Below are positions 11,901 through 22,861 of a DNA stretch of 64,000 nucleotides, one piece after another; the stretch's first letter is position 1, and each line of letters opens with the position of its first letter. A program made the position numbers and the translations under genes. The stretch spans positions 225,190-289,189 of the forward strand of contig JAEUBA010000039.1 of the NCBI GenBank assembly GCA_018257865.1, given 5' to 3'. The notes beneath the pieces are model-generated. The model was given only the letters and a program-made list of their open reading frames with translations, was not told the DNA's origin and ran no database searches. This stretch comes from Stereocaulon alpinum (lineage: Eukaryota; Ascomycota; Lecanoromycetes; Lecanorales; Stereocaulaceae).

Positions 11901-12874
11901 CCGTAGCCAGACTGCTGAAGACCGAGGTAGAACCTGACTCAAAGACAGTCGACTCTCAAAGCGCACTCGGCATCTCCGCTGAGCTCGGATATCCTGACGT
12001 GATAAAAGCGTTAATAGCAGATGCACGTGTAGATGTCAACTTCAAAGGTCAAAAGGAAAGGACACCTCTTTCTATGGCCGCCGGGAATGGTCATCTCGAG
12101 GTCGTCAGTCTCTTCCTACGCCACGAACTCATCGAGGCAGATGCTAAGGCGAGCAATGGCATCACTCCCCTCATATGGGCTATTCGAGGACGGCAAGCCA
12201 GGGTGACCCGCCTTCTAGCCAATGATCCACGCGTAAACACCAATAATGTTGACTGCCACGGGCGTACCCCATTCTCATGGGCCGCGGAAGACGGTGACGA
12301 AAACATCATAGCGATACTCCTACAAATTCCAGGTATCGATGTAGACCGGGCCGATCATGATGGACATACGCCTGTCCATTTCGCTGCTAGATTCGGGCAC
12401 ACGGGCGTCCTCAAACAGCTGAAGCGTGCCAACAAGCTTGATATCTCTCACTCGCATAAAGACAAGACGAGGCGTAATGCCTTCGGTTGGGCTGCATGGG
12501 GCGGCTATAACGCTGTCATACAGCTGCTGTTCAGATACGGCCTTCCTGGTGTTGACGAGGAAGATGAATTCGAATGGACGCCATTGTTTTGGGCTCTCGA
12601 AGCCCGCAATTGTACGACTGTCGAGACACTGCTAGCCACTGGCAAGGTCAATGTGAACCACAAGGACCATAGCGGTCGTACGGCGCTTTTCTGGACCGCG
12701 GGGTACGGGAAGGAAGACATGGTGAAGGTTCTTTTAGCTGCTGAGGGAATAGATGCTGAAGCTACGAATGATGAAGGTCACACGCCGCTGCAATGGGCGC
12801 GGAAACTGGACAAGCAGGGCACCGCGGCGCTTCTTGACAACTTCTTACAGAGAAAGGTCAAGTCTAGTCAGTGA
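8989..12874 (+). CDS. NLR-type receptor: alpha/beta hydrolase (SesB-like)-NACHT-ankyrin
   Basis: This is a fungal STAND/NLR protein of 1,248 residues in three exons: 8989-9771, 9847-10012 and 10077-12874. Introns are GTGAGC...TTTAG (75 bp) and GTATGT...CTAAT...CCTAG (64 bp); phases 0 and 1 keep the frame open. The N-terminal effector domain (about residues 55-300) is a lipase-like alpha/beta hydrolase with nucleophile motif AHSLGG (Ser145), FFATPHRG, and a candidate catalytic His284 (NHTDICRF) supplied by exon 2. The NACHT domain carries Walker A GHPGSGKT (374-381) and Walker B IIIDALDE (about 479-486). The C-terminal third (about 900-1240) holds roughly nine ankyrin repeats such as TPLSMAAGNGHLEVVSLFL. 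Family members act in non-self recognition and programmed cell death; the ligand is unknown. All key nucleotide-binding residues are present, so the gene looks intact. Confidence 0.9.
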
Positions 12875-14253
12875 ATCCGAATTGAATAATAGGTATATAG
12901 ACAATCATGCACGGTTTCTAATAAATCATGTCAGCTGATTGAAAGCAAAATCCTCGCTCACTCCTGTCATTCGTCGTTGTGAATCTGCTGCCGTTGATTC
13001 GTGAAATCTGCCCGTATATAATAATCAGTCTGCAGCCGCAACTGCTGCAGAGTAAACAAAAACGGTATCGCCTGAATTGTTCCAACGCGTAGGAAAGGCC
13101 GACTAGAGAAGACTTCATGGCTGAGGCTGATGTTGTTGGTTGGTTGTGCCAAGCCAAACGGCCTCGGCGCTTGCATTGACATTCGTCTTTACCTACCTTT
13201 GTGATCTTCCTGCTTACTTTTCTATACTTACTTTGTAGCTTGCTTATTCTGCACTACGGCCTCTGACCTTAGTATCTCTAGCCATGTTATCACTCATAAA
13301 GCGGTATCGCTTTCTGAAACCTGCTAAAAGCGCCACTATTGCTGAATAGGGAAGAACGGTCCACGAAACATGGGGGCTGGCGGTTAGGTCTCGACTGTGC
13401 CCGCCTAGCTTATGCCAATACCAGGAGAAATACTACGTACGTATTCGAATAGAGTGATGACTTCCTTATCATGCTACTTGTGAACCAACGTGAGGGGTAG
13501 CAATTGGCTACCACCTTGTGGTTGCTACACTTGCACGACACCCTCGTCCTTATTCAAGCGGTAACTTTCTGCACTCTCTGATTCCTTTGGGCCCCAACTG
13601 TCCTGTTGGGCTCCCAGCCAAAGCCCATTGTGCATGCATTGTGCCGCAATCTGCAACTTTCTCTGGCCCATTTCAATCTCCACTTAGCTGAGAAGAGTGT
13701 GAAAATTTGTCGCCTGATCTATACGACTCTCGCTAACTTCCTGCGGTCAAGTGCAACTGCAGCTTACTTACTATGTTTGGCTTGGGTGAACTGTTCTCCG
13801 ACCTTTCGGCGTCCCACAGCCTTGCTGAATATCGATACCTGACCCCCATTCGGTGGTATAGATAGCGGACCAGGCGCGTGTCAGGACCCCAATTTCCGTA
13901 CATGCCGGGCACTGCGAATGGTTATTGTTATATCTCTCTGGATCTATCATGGACGTGTGAGCAGCTAGCTGCATCACTGGCTTCCAGGAAGATTGCAGGA
14001 GAGAAGAGGGGAACAGTACGAATGAACGCTGGTAGAGGCAACCCTTAAGATGCTTTCTGTATGAATAGATTATGCGCACGTGGATGAAGATTTCTGGTTG
14101 ACGCTGTGATGCTCCTACCTTGCATATAAAGCTTCAGGCATCCCGTTTGATCTTGCAATTATTCGGCGCTCGACATCTCCTCTCGACGACCTTACAATTT
14201 CACAACAGTCCATCCCCAGTCTTAGCGTCAGTCTTCTTGAGCTTCGGAACAAA
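12875..14253. other. Intergenic region, no supported gene
   Basis: About 1.4 kb between the NLR-type gene and the GPI-protein gene. Only short, unconserved reading frames are present. The last 150 bp contain the TATA-like sequence of the downstream gene. Confidence 0.6.
14125..14130 (+). promoter_or_regulatory. Candidate TATA box of the GPI-protein gene
   Basis: TATAAA within TGCATATAAAGC lies 124 bp before the start codon, a plausible distance for a fungal TATA box with a leader of about 90 nt. The assignment rests on sequence and spacing only. Confidence 0.4.
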
Positions 14254-14860
14254 ATGCTTCACTTCCTTCTCCCTGTCACTCTCCTCGGGCTCCTCCTACC
14301 CAGTCTCATCTCCGCCCAATGCCCCGCCTGCGATTCCTACACCGCTGCCCTCAAATCTTGCCAGAGCCCCAGCGTCAATGTCACCGCAATCGGAAACACA
14401 ATGGATGTCTCGAGCGTCCACTGTATGTGTGTCACCCACTCTAACACTGCGCAAATGAATACTTGCCAAATCTGTGTCGACACAAGTGGAACTATAGATA
14501 TACTAAGCGTCTTGTTGGCCTGGAGGACGACCTGCAATGCGAATACCCTATTTGGAGACCAGCAGGCCGTCGCGTGCTGGGAGGGGCAGCCGGGTAATTT
14601 TCTACCCTGCGTTTCCAAATACGCCGGGAACGGGTTTGGGTCTCCGACAAGTCTCCCCGGTGTGACCGCGAGCTCGGCAGGCAGGTAAGTCTTAAGTCGG
14701 CGTCCAGTCAGATTGTGCTGCTGTAAATCTAAGATGACGCAGTCCATCCAATACTGGGACGCCCGCAACGACGGTGAAATCTAACGACGGGGTTCCATCC
14801 CGGGGCTTCGAGACACTTTCCGTCCTGATTGTTGCGCTCGGTATGGTGGTTGGGTACTGA
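14254..14860 (+). CDS. Secreted Cys-rich GPI-anchored protein, unknown function
   Basis: Two exons (14254-14684 and 14743-14860; donor GTAAGT, acceptor CGCAG) encode 182 residues. Residues 1-21 are a classical signal peptide (LLPVTLLGLLLPSLISA) with cleavage expected before Gln22. The mature part has ten cysteines in the order CxxC, C, CxC, CxxC, C, C, C (residues 23, 26, 36, 57, 59, 71, 74, 94, 108, 119), enough for five disulfides. N42-V-T is a potential N-glycosylation site. A Ser/Thr-rich linker follows. The C-terminus, encoded by exon 2, ends in hydrophobic LSVLIVALGMVVGY, preceded by small residues (SND), which fits a GPI-attachment signal. It is probably a cell-wall or plasma-membrane surface protein. 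I do not recognise a named family; the cysteine spacing is not the eight-Cys CFEM pattern. Confidence 0.8.
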
Positions 14861-15696
14861 GGACCTTTCAAGCGTTAGCGTAGCAGGGGAGTGTTGGTGC
14901 GGATAGGAGTCATCGTTCACCGGTCTGGTCTTTATGTTTTCGTATTTTGTATTAGTATATCATTCAATGTAGGAGTTAGTTTTGCGTTAATGGCTTTCTT
15001 ACATGTTCTTGATGCGAGAGGTAGAGTAGCATTTTGATGTCCTAAGAACTGTGTCCTGGTACTACTATGAACGCCACAGTCCATGCGGACATTACCTTAA
15101 ACGATGGCATTACAAACGCCCAGACCCCATCTAAAGGGACTGAAAGTCAATTTTGCCAACCCCGAATATGGCGCATTGTTCGCTCAGAGAGCAGCAGAGA
15201 TATGTAAGAGAAAGCTCTATTATCCTAAGAGAGGACATAGCATATGCTCAGACACCGGTAGAACAGGTTGGGAGATAGTGATTCTAGTAACTCTTAGCCA
15301 GAGGAGAGTACAATATGAGTTCAATTGCTAGGCCGAATGATGAAGAGACAGTCTCTCTATGGCCGAAGGGGGTAAGGTCTGTGCTCAATTTCGTAACATC
15401 TGATCACGAGGTTATATGTGAGTGAAGTGAAGTAAGTGAGGGAAACATCTTGCTGTTTGTGCGGAGGATATGGAAATTGATGTACGAGGTTGTATCCGAC
15501 GGATCCTGTAGGAAGGGATTTTGAGTATTCGGCTTATACGATGCAGGAACAAGCGCCAGCGGTCTTGAATCAGCAGTAAGGAGGTAGTAACGACGATCGG
15601 TAGATTGCTATCAAGACTCCTCCGCTCGGGGTATCATTCGCGATGTACAAAATCAACTCCAGCAAATGTTATCCAAGGTTGATAGACCACTATTCT
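14861..15696. other. Intergenic region, no supported gene
   Basis: The stretch lies between the convergent 3' ends of the GPI-protein gene and the polytopic membrane protein gene. No coding signal, RNA gene or repeat was recognised. Confidence 0.6.
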
Positions 15697-16588
15697 TCAT
15701 TTCACTTGTTGTGTCGTCTCCACCACCTCTCCCTCACCATCTCCCACATTTCCATTGTTCCTGTTCGAACTCTGTCCTTGAGCAAATTTCCCCAGGTTCT
15801 TGGTCGCCTTATTCCTAAGCCATATCACGAGCCAAACGATTCCGAATATTACGCAAGCGGCGACCAAAATTCCAATGCAATACCCCGCGACATGCCCCTT
15901 GCCTGTACTCGGGTCTAAGAAGCCGTAGACGTAGAACCCTTGGATGGCATGGCATAGGAAGGCAAGAGCCAAGTAGAGTGCTAGCAGGATGACAAGGAAG
16001 ACGAGATGCAAGGGTGGCGGAGGGCTGGTACGCGTGAGGAAGATTTCGAAGACGGCGTAGAGGGTGTTGAGTGCGTGTTGAGATACCTATGAGCCTCTTG
16101 TATTAGCCCCTAAACGCTCAACGATGTTAGAGTAAAGATAGGCGTACATTAGTCCACGCTTCCTCTGCATCGGAAAACCAGGGATCCTTGTACAAAACAC
16201 CCCAGTATACTATCGTCACCAAGAACGGGAATGTTACAATCGTGGAATAGAATATCGCATGCGCAGCCTGTAACGGCCTCGGCCAACGCTGTAGCCATGC
16301 CTTGCCTGTCCGAGCGTACGAAAATGTGTGTAGTGCGCTGAATAGGGAGTAGAATGCCAGGCCACAGTATGTCAGGTTGGTAAAGTAGGAGAACCATTGA
16401 CGGGCTTTGTATGATAGCTGATGAGAGTCGTCATAACCAAAGATGGTGAAAATTGTGACGAAGGCATAAAGGGAGAAGAGCGCCCGGATTATGGCAAGGA
16501 CGAGAGGTGGGAGGAGCCAGGAGGTTGTGTAACGGTGGGTGGGGTCGAAGGGGCTATCGACGCCCAAGAGGTGGTAGGATCTAGACAT
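15697..16588 (-). CDS. Polytopic integral membrane protein, function unknown
   Basis: Two exons (16588-16148 and 16086-15697; donor GTACGC, acceptor CATAG) give 276 residues. About six hydrophobic segments are visible: LLPPLVLAIIRALFSLYAF, the WFSYFTNLTYCGLAFYSLF region, IFYSTIVTFPFLVTIVYWG, then in exon 2 LVFLVILLALYLALAFLC and GYCIGILVAACVIFGIVWLV. The loops contain FDPTHRYTTSW near the N-terminus and HAIQGFYVYGFLDPSTGKGH between the last two helices. The C-terminal tail is short, polar and Gln/Asn-rich. The architecture (two YFTNLTYC-type aromatic helices, small loops) recalls the Rolling-stone/AIG1-like membrane proteins of fungi, but I am not certain of the family. The spliced product is open from the first ATG to the TAA. 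Confidence 0.72.
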
Positions 16589-18686
16589 GACTTTTGCCTT
16601 TTCGTGGAGTCAGGAGAACATGGGCGAGCTTTAGGAAAGACCAAGATGTGAGTGTTTTAGGACATCTCCGAGGGTAACAAAATGTCTTGATCAACGGCAG
16701 TACACGAGTCACAGGGTCTTTGGCAGCGCAAATATATCAAAAGGAGAGTGAGCAACGATGTGCGACTGTATGGAGATGTGTACGAGAACATGGCATGAAG
16801 GATTCGTGGGAATGGGGAGTCTGGAACGTGGCGCTGAGGCTGAGACGATCCGTGCCATCTTGGAGGCCCAAACTCAATCAAGGGGCGCCTTCATGCCCCT
16901 GCTCATTACTGCAAGTTGAGTAACATCTTGCGAGACAACCACGTGAGGGTGGGGCAGTGAGGCCGCTTCTGAAGCCAATGTTTTATTTACACGGCTATAG
17001 AGCTCTCGATGTTGCGTGGAGGTCAGTAGTGAACTTTGAAATCAGACAAGGCCTGGTGCCAAGACCGAAGATGAGCCATAGGTAGGTTGATATGCCACGA
17101 CCTTCTTCACAGCTGGAGTCCTTCGTATGGCATAGATCCTAGATTCTAATTTCGCGGACTGGGGATTACCTACAACATCGAAAGTATTAGATCGGAGCAT
17201 TCAGGCTTTGTAAAGCCTCGAGTCTGAGAGCAAGCAAGCATTGCCCTTCTATAGACTAAAACATACAGTCCCAAATTCTATGCAATAAGTTGACAATTAC
17301 TTATCTGCTCTTACGTGCCTAATTCGAGGCAACACTAAAGCCTAAATGTAGTGAAATCGCACCTTTATGAGACAGTATCACGCTTGTAAGAATCACAAGG
17401 TTGCGAAGCTCTGTTACTACTGCTATCAAAGTCAGAAGCCTATCTCACACAAAATCTTTCAGCTTCTGGACACCACTAGCAACTCCAACCTCTCGCTCTT
17501 CTGTCGGTGTATGGATTGCGACTTGACCTCCAATTCCACGATGGGCCTGCAGAAAAATATTCCTTTTGGGCATCGGAAGCTGATTTTAAGGTTGCTGTAA
17601 CTGAGTGGCATCCCCCTGAACCCCAATTAGTCAAACACAGACCCGTTGCAAGCTCCAATTCTCTACATAGGCGTGCACGTGATAAATAGCGATTCCAAAA
17701 CATGGCTGAAAAGGGATCAGAAGGAGGGTCACGTGTTGCCACTCTGAGAGTGGCACTTGGTAACTGACCGTAAGGTTGAGACACAATTGAATCAGGTTCT
17801 ACAATACGACAATAACATTCCGGCAGATATGAGTGCAATCCAGCTCAGCTTTGGCTGATATCAGTGTTATTCTCCGCAGACTCAAGCTTGCAAGTGTCAG
17901 CATAATCTAAATCCCCCTAATGTTTTTATGGACAGGGTCATCGTATGAGGCACAGAATGACTATTCTTAAGGGGCTAGAACTTCAAGTCATCGGCCAATT
18001 GGGACTCAGCAATCGTTCTTTTGTGCAGTCTATGTTTGTAGCCAGAGCTACGAACTCCAAAACTGTTAAACACTCGTCTGCGATTCTGCATTACCTGCAA
18101 GTCAAATCAGCAATTTGTCGTAGACGTGAAGGGTGAAACTGCTTTGAGACAGGAAATGCGAGCAGAGTATCAGAAGTCCGTTTAGATCATCGAAGCCGGT
18201 AAAGACTTCTGACATAAGAGGTACCAGAAATATTGTGTAATAGGAATATCATCAATTTGTGCTCAAGGGCGAGAAATGCTTTGGATCTAGACGTACCCAT
18301 GTGCAAGAATTTAACTGTCCGAGGCTTCTGGCGGTCAGACTGGTTAAGTCTCTCAGACACAAGGCTTCAATGGTAGCATGCCACCCATGAATGGCATGAG
18401 ACTATGGTGTAGCCCCCGCTATTGTCCCCAGAAACGGTCTAAACGGATGGAAATATGAGTCATTGCAGGTCCAGTAGACACCCCAAGCCTTAAGCCCTAG
18501 CTCCCATTGTGATGCACGCTGCTCTGGTAGTCCTTTCATGGAGGAAGAATTTCGACGCTGCGCACGAAAATCTTGCATGAGGCGGACTCGCTTAGGAAAA
18601 ATTTAGCGCGACTCATGAGTCTTGGCACCCACCACATTTGAACCTCCGCAATCACAAGCCCCCAACATCGACAACCATTCGCAAAT
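16589..18686. other. Long intergenic region, no supported gene
   Basis: About 2.1 kb. It contains only short random reading frames, with no domain, tRNA or intron-exon chain that I could build. The first part is the promoter of the minus-strand membrane protein gene and the last few hundred bases that of RPS13. Confidence 0.55.
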
Positions 18687-19387
18687 ATGGGTCGCCTTCA
18701 CAGCAACGGCAAAGGCATATCAGCCTCAGCTATTCCTTACTCGCGAACACCGCCAGCATGGCTCAAGACTACCCCGGAGCAGGTCGTTGACCAGATCTGC
18801 AAACTCGCGAAGAAGGGCGCAACTCCGTCGCAGATTGGTGTGGTGCTTAGGGATTCGCACGGTATTGCTCAGGTCAAGGTCGTTACTGGTAGGTTCTCTT
18901 TACAGCTCATCGCATGTGGTAGGGTTTGAGGCTGACATGGTGCTCCAGGTAACAAGATCCTCCGCATCCTCAAGTCCAATGGTACGGTATACCCAGTGTG
19001 AAAGGCTTCGATCTTGGCTCTATTTTTATGGCACATACGAGACAACAATGCCTCTGCTTGGTCTTTGACTGACGGAGTGATTTCTACATAACAGGCCTCG
19101 CACCAGAAATACCTGAGGACCTCTACATGTTGATTAAGAAGGTAGCACTCAATCTTCCCTACTATTCCTACCTCCCCTTATCCGTTGGAAACTAGTCACT
19201 GATAAATTTCTAGGCCGTTGCTGTCCGCAAGCATCTCGAGCGTAACCGCAAAGACAAGGACTCCAAGTTCCGCCTTATTCTCATCGAATCCCGCATTCAC
19301 CGCCTGTCGCGCTACTACAAGTCTGTTGGCGTCCTACCACCTACATGGAGATACGAGAGTGCTACTGCCAGCACGTTGGTGGCATAG
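18687..19387 (+). CDS. RPS13: 40S ribosomal protein S13 (uS15)
   Basis: This core small-subunit protein binds the central domain of 18S rRNA and takes part in an intersubunit bridge. Four exons: 18687-18888, 18949-18981, 19095-19141 and 19214-19387, giving 151 residues, the canonical length. The product begins [20 protein letters not shown], continues with [45 protein letters not shown] and [20 protein letters not shown], and ends [10 protein letters not shown]. Exon 2 is only 33 nt and exon 3 only 47 nt. Introns have GTAGGT, GTACGG and GTAGCA donors and standard AG acceptors. It is convergent with the Dpy-30 gene on the minus strand, with about 310 bp between stop codons. Confidence 0.96.
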
Positions 19388-19695
19388 AGAATGTGAAGTG
19401 GGGGAGGAAGCTCGGAGAACATTTCTAGATAGCAGACGACTTTCTAGGTTCTGAGCATGGTAACATTGCAGGCGTCTAGACTAAAGTCGCTCAATACCAA
19501 GACTCAGAATATCTCAAACTTGATTTGTATGCAAGAATTGCTTTTGAGTATCGAATTGTGACCACTTCCTATCAAATAGCGGTTGGTATGCAGTGGTGGG
19601 TATACGAACGCCCAAGACTCCCTGAAACTCCTTCGCTATGCACTCATCATCTCCCTCCGAAAGATGTACGATCCCGTCTATACGCTGCCCAGGCT
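19388..19695. other. Convergent intergenic region (RPS13 / Dpy-30 3' ends)
   Basis: The gap holds the two 3' UTRs. No separate feature was seen. Confidence 0.6.
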
Positions 19696-20236
19696 CTACG
19701 AAGATCCTTCCAGCTCCTTACTCCTCAACAACAAAAACTCCCCCAACACCTGTAGCGGATTCTCAGGCCTAAACACCAGTAACATCAGCATGCAATTCAC
19801 TCCATCCAAATCATCACACGTACTGATCAGCAGCCAACCTCTTCAACCCCTCCAACAACACCCCCGTAACCTTCTCATTCAAATACCTCCTAGCCGGCGC
19901 CCCATGCGCCGCCGCTTTCGACGGCATAGGCGGCGCAACCTCCGCTGTGCCATTGACATGCCGTATTGGCGTCGCTGTTCGCTGAGCCTGTGGGGGTATG
20001 TTGGGAGGTATGCTGGGTTGTTGTTGGGGAATGAAGGGGGATTGTATGTCGGGCATTTCGGTGTCTAGTTGGTCTAGCATTTGTGGTTGCTGTTGGGAAA
20101 GGGGGTCGTGGGTGATGGGGAGGGGAAGGGGGAGGTCTGGCTCGTTGTTGATGGAGTTGTGGATGTTGTCGATTGGGGGGATTGGGGTGGTGGAGCCCGA
20201 CATATCGGGCTGGGAGGGTGAGGGTTCTTCTGCCAT
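19696..20236 (-). CDS. SDC1: COMPASS complex subunit Sdc1 / Dpy-30 family
   Basis: Sdc1/Dpy-30 is the small dimeric subunit of the Set1/COMPASS histone H3K4 methyltransferase. Two exons (20236-19824 and 19768-19696; donor GTACGT, acceptor TTTAG) encode 161 residues. Residues 1-115 are low-complexity, rich in Pro, Gln and Ser, and probably disordered. The Dpy-30 motif is at about residues 117-156: APARRYLNEKVTGVLLEGLK and RLAADQ in exon 1 continue with PENPLQVLGEFLLLRSKE in exon 2. The intron falls inside the motif, so exon 1 alone would miss the second dimerisation helix. The long N-terminal extension is common in filamentous fungi. The call is firm because the two-helix signature is complete. 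Confidence 0.92.
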
Positions 20237-21227
20237 TTTGATGTGTTTCTTGGGGGCGTGCTGGGCTCGTGTTGACGTAGATTTCGTGAGATCGAAGAGA
20301 TTCAGTGCATGAGCTTTCGTTGTAGGGCTTCGCTAGCGTTGGCGCGTCTCCAGGTCAGTTACTTTATGCGGTAAAGCGTGCCGCACAATGTTCGTCAGGA
20401 ATAAGGACTCCAAGGGCCCTAAGATAACCCCGGAACGGGAACCCTGACCGGCCCTAGAGATGAGGCTAATGGGGTAGATACGGTGCCTTACTGATCCCGC
20501 TTTAAGGGCTTGCATTTAGGGACCTCGGCCATGATCTTCCTAGCGAAGCCCTACAGTCCTTCAATTCCTGCAGCCCTCCCCACGTGACTATCACAACTCT
20601 TGAGATCACTCGCCATATATACAGAAATTGTTTTCAACTTTTGCTCTTCTCATGAGTCGTTCAATTCTTCTATTCTTTTTGTATACGTACATTTACGTTG
20701 AACACCGGTCCAACAACCTCGCAAAACCCTGACACTTCAAAAACTCTATCATCATCTATGTTTATCAAACAGGTAAACATTAGCTACTAACGCGGATAGC
20801 AACTTCAGTTTGGTCAAATTATAGGAAGTTATATCCGATCGATAATGCAAGCCAAGAACGATCCGAACATGGCTTGTACTGGTACCCAATTCCGAAGCAG
20901 ATGCTAGATAACTTGCCGTGCTTCCATGAGGCTGTATCGGCTAGGGGCTAGCAACCAATCCACATTTCCACTGGCTGTCTTGATCGTTCTCAAGAATTGA
21001 TGAGAGATTTACAACGAAATCTACATCCAGGACTTATTCTAGCAGAATCTAGTTCTCCACTTATTCCTGAATAGCTTTAGCCGTGAAGTCAAGCTTAAGC
21101 GTCGGGACCTCGATTTCACCTGTCGCGGACGGATCGCGCCTCACTATCATTGCGTTCCTGTATTCCCCTTCACCTCATCACCTTCTCCAAAGCTCTCCGC
21201 TGACATTTCCATGCTGACCTGATCGAG
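20237..21227. other. Intergenic region, no supported gene
   Basis: About 1 kb. It holds a GC-rich segment (20330-20520) with a 20-bp word shared, with one mismatch, with position 24486 (see findings), followed by T-rich promoter-like DNA. No coding sequence is supported. Confidence 0.55.
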
Positions 21228-22478
21228 TTACCTAGTGACGACGATGTCATTCTGACCTAACCCCTCGAAGCCCATGTCCTCCCCTTTGTAGCCGTCAGCC
21301 TCGACGCGAGCCATGTTGCTAGCGCCATGTCCATGCCCACGCATGATCAATTCTAAGCTATGGCCTCGTATGCTCGCGTCGCCTAGGTCATCCATACGGT
21401 TGAAGTTGGTTTTTGAGGTCTTGTACGAGTGTTTGCCATTGCTGTGACTAGGATAGCGGAGAGAGTATTGTCGCGTCGATTTTTGAAGCTTTTCAAAGAG
21501 GTAGAGAACGAGGGGGTTGAGACTAGGGATGCAGGCGGAGACTACGGCGAACGAGACCTCGGCGCACGACCAGAGTTGAGGGAGGGCCGATGTGACTGTT
21601 CAAGAAAAGTGAGCGTCGATTTAGAACATTGATGGAGGTCATAAAGTGCGATCAATCGAATCAACCGCCAAGATGGTGAAGTGATCATTTTGACGGACGA
21701 TCTAGCTCGAGAAGTATATTTATAAGAGCAAAGGAGCTGACAATTCGAAATTGGGATCAGGTAATATTGGAACTCGAAGCCGAGCACCAGCGGGGAGGGA
21801 AGAGGGACTTGCAACAAGGGACCAACGTACATAGTAAGTCTTTGAAGTTGATGAGGAGAATGACCAAGCGAATGACACTGCAAGCACAGACACTAAAAGG
21901 ATGCGTTAGTACAAGCATTATGATCAAAACACCCAGAATGGACATAAAATGCGCCAATCGTGAAGGAGAGCCAGACCTAGCCGCTTGATTTTGGAGACTT
22001 GTAACTTCCAGATAATCGGTACAGGCAGGAAGAGTACAGCGACCAGGACAATTGTGCTTGTGAGACCCAAGGCGAAGTAGAAGTCGTTGGCGTTTATGCA
22101 TGATTCCCTGAGGATCTTACGGTTCGAGAAGTATTGAACGGGTGTGCACTGAAAGATTATTCCTAACGTGATCGCGGTGGTCCAACAGAGCATGAAGGTA
22201 TCGATCCCATAGAAGGAACGCCGTATCCAAGTTTTAGGAAATATTCTGAGGTAGAAGACAAGTATCGAAATGATTTTAAGACCCATCGACAGACTCCAAC
22301 CGATCTGTTGCTGCTTGGGGATGGCTGCATTCTTTTCGATATTCGCATTCGGAGGAATCGTGCTGTTGTGGAAGGGGGAAGCGATCCGCCAGCTTTCCTT
22401 CAAGAGCATTTCATCGAACGAAGGAGGAATGAGGATCATGGAGAAGGAGGAAGACTCATCAGAAGTTTGACTAGGCAA
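21228..22478 (-). pseudogene. SAT4/Pth11-like rhodopsin-fold membrane protein, broken
   Basis: Fungal integral membrane proteins of this family have seven helices. Here only the C-terminal half is recognisable: KIISILVFYLRIFP (about 22295), the CTPVQYFSN...SCIN loop (about 22140), the helix LTSTIVLVAVLFLPVPIIWKL, then KRLGLALL (about 21985). At that point the frame breaks: the next conserved words (FTIGAF, then VCACSVIRLVILLINFK) lie in other frames. An intron with TACTAAC branch and TTTTAG acceptor is clear but its donor is poor. A second intron (GTACGT...AACAG) leads to an intact C-terminus (SFAVVSACIPSLNPLVLYLF, then a polar tail ending at the TAA, 21228-21230). Helices 1-3 are absent. The simplest reading is a 5'-truncated, frameshifted pseudogene; a sequencing error plus a mis-called start is the alternative. 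Confidence 0.7.
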
Positions 22479-22861
22479 TCAAGCAAGAAGGACTTGCATA
22501 TTTAGTCAAAAGATGAGTTGATTGTGATTACTGGTCTTCGATACAGATTTCCAAATGTTCAGGCGGCAGCCATGCAGAATTGGTAGCGTAGTCATCATGC
22601 ATCAAGGCGATCAATCCGCCTCGCTGCAGCATCATGCGCTCGGCAAGCACAGAAAAGTGTTAGCACGCATCAGTCCGGACGATTCGATGCGCATTATCCA
22701 CTTTCTAAGATGTGGAGTCGGTAAGGTAATCTTGCGTCATGACGGCTCTAGAGTGTGTAACCTTGTCTTCGTCTTTGGAGCTACTCTCGTCTCCCTTCAA
22801 GACAGCCATCAAGTCCTCGGCGGGCTCGGGACCTATTCTCAATATCACTTGCCAGGACAAC
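22479..22861. other. Spacer between divergent accessory genes
   Basis: The 383-bp gap lies upstream of both the SAT4/Pth11-like remnant and the methyltransferase gene. The missing first three helices of the receptor remnant could not be found here in any frame. Confidence 0.5.
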
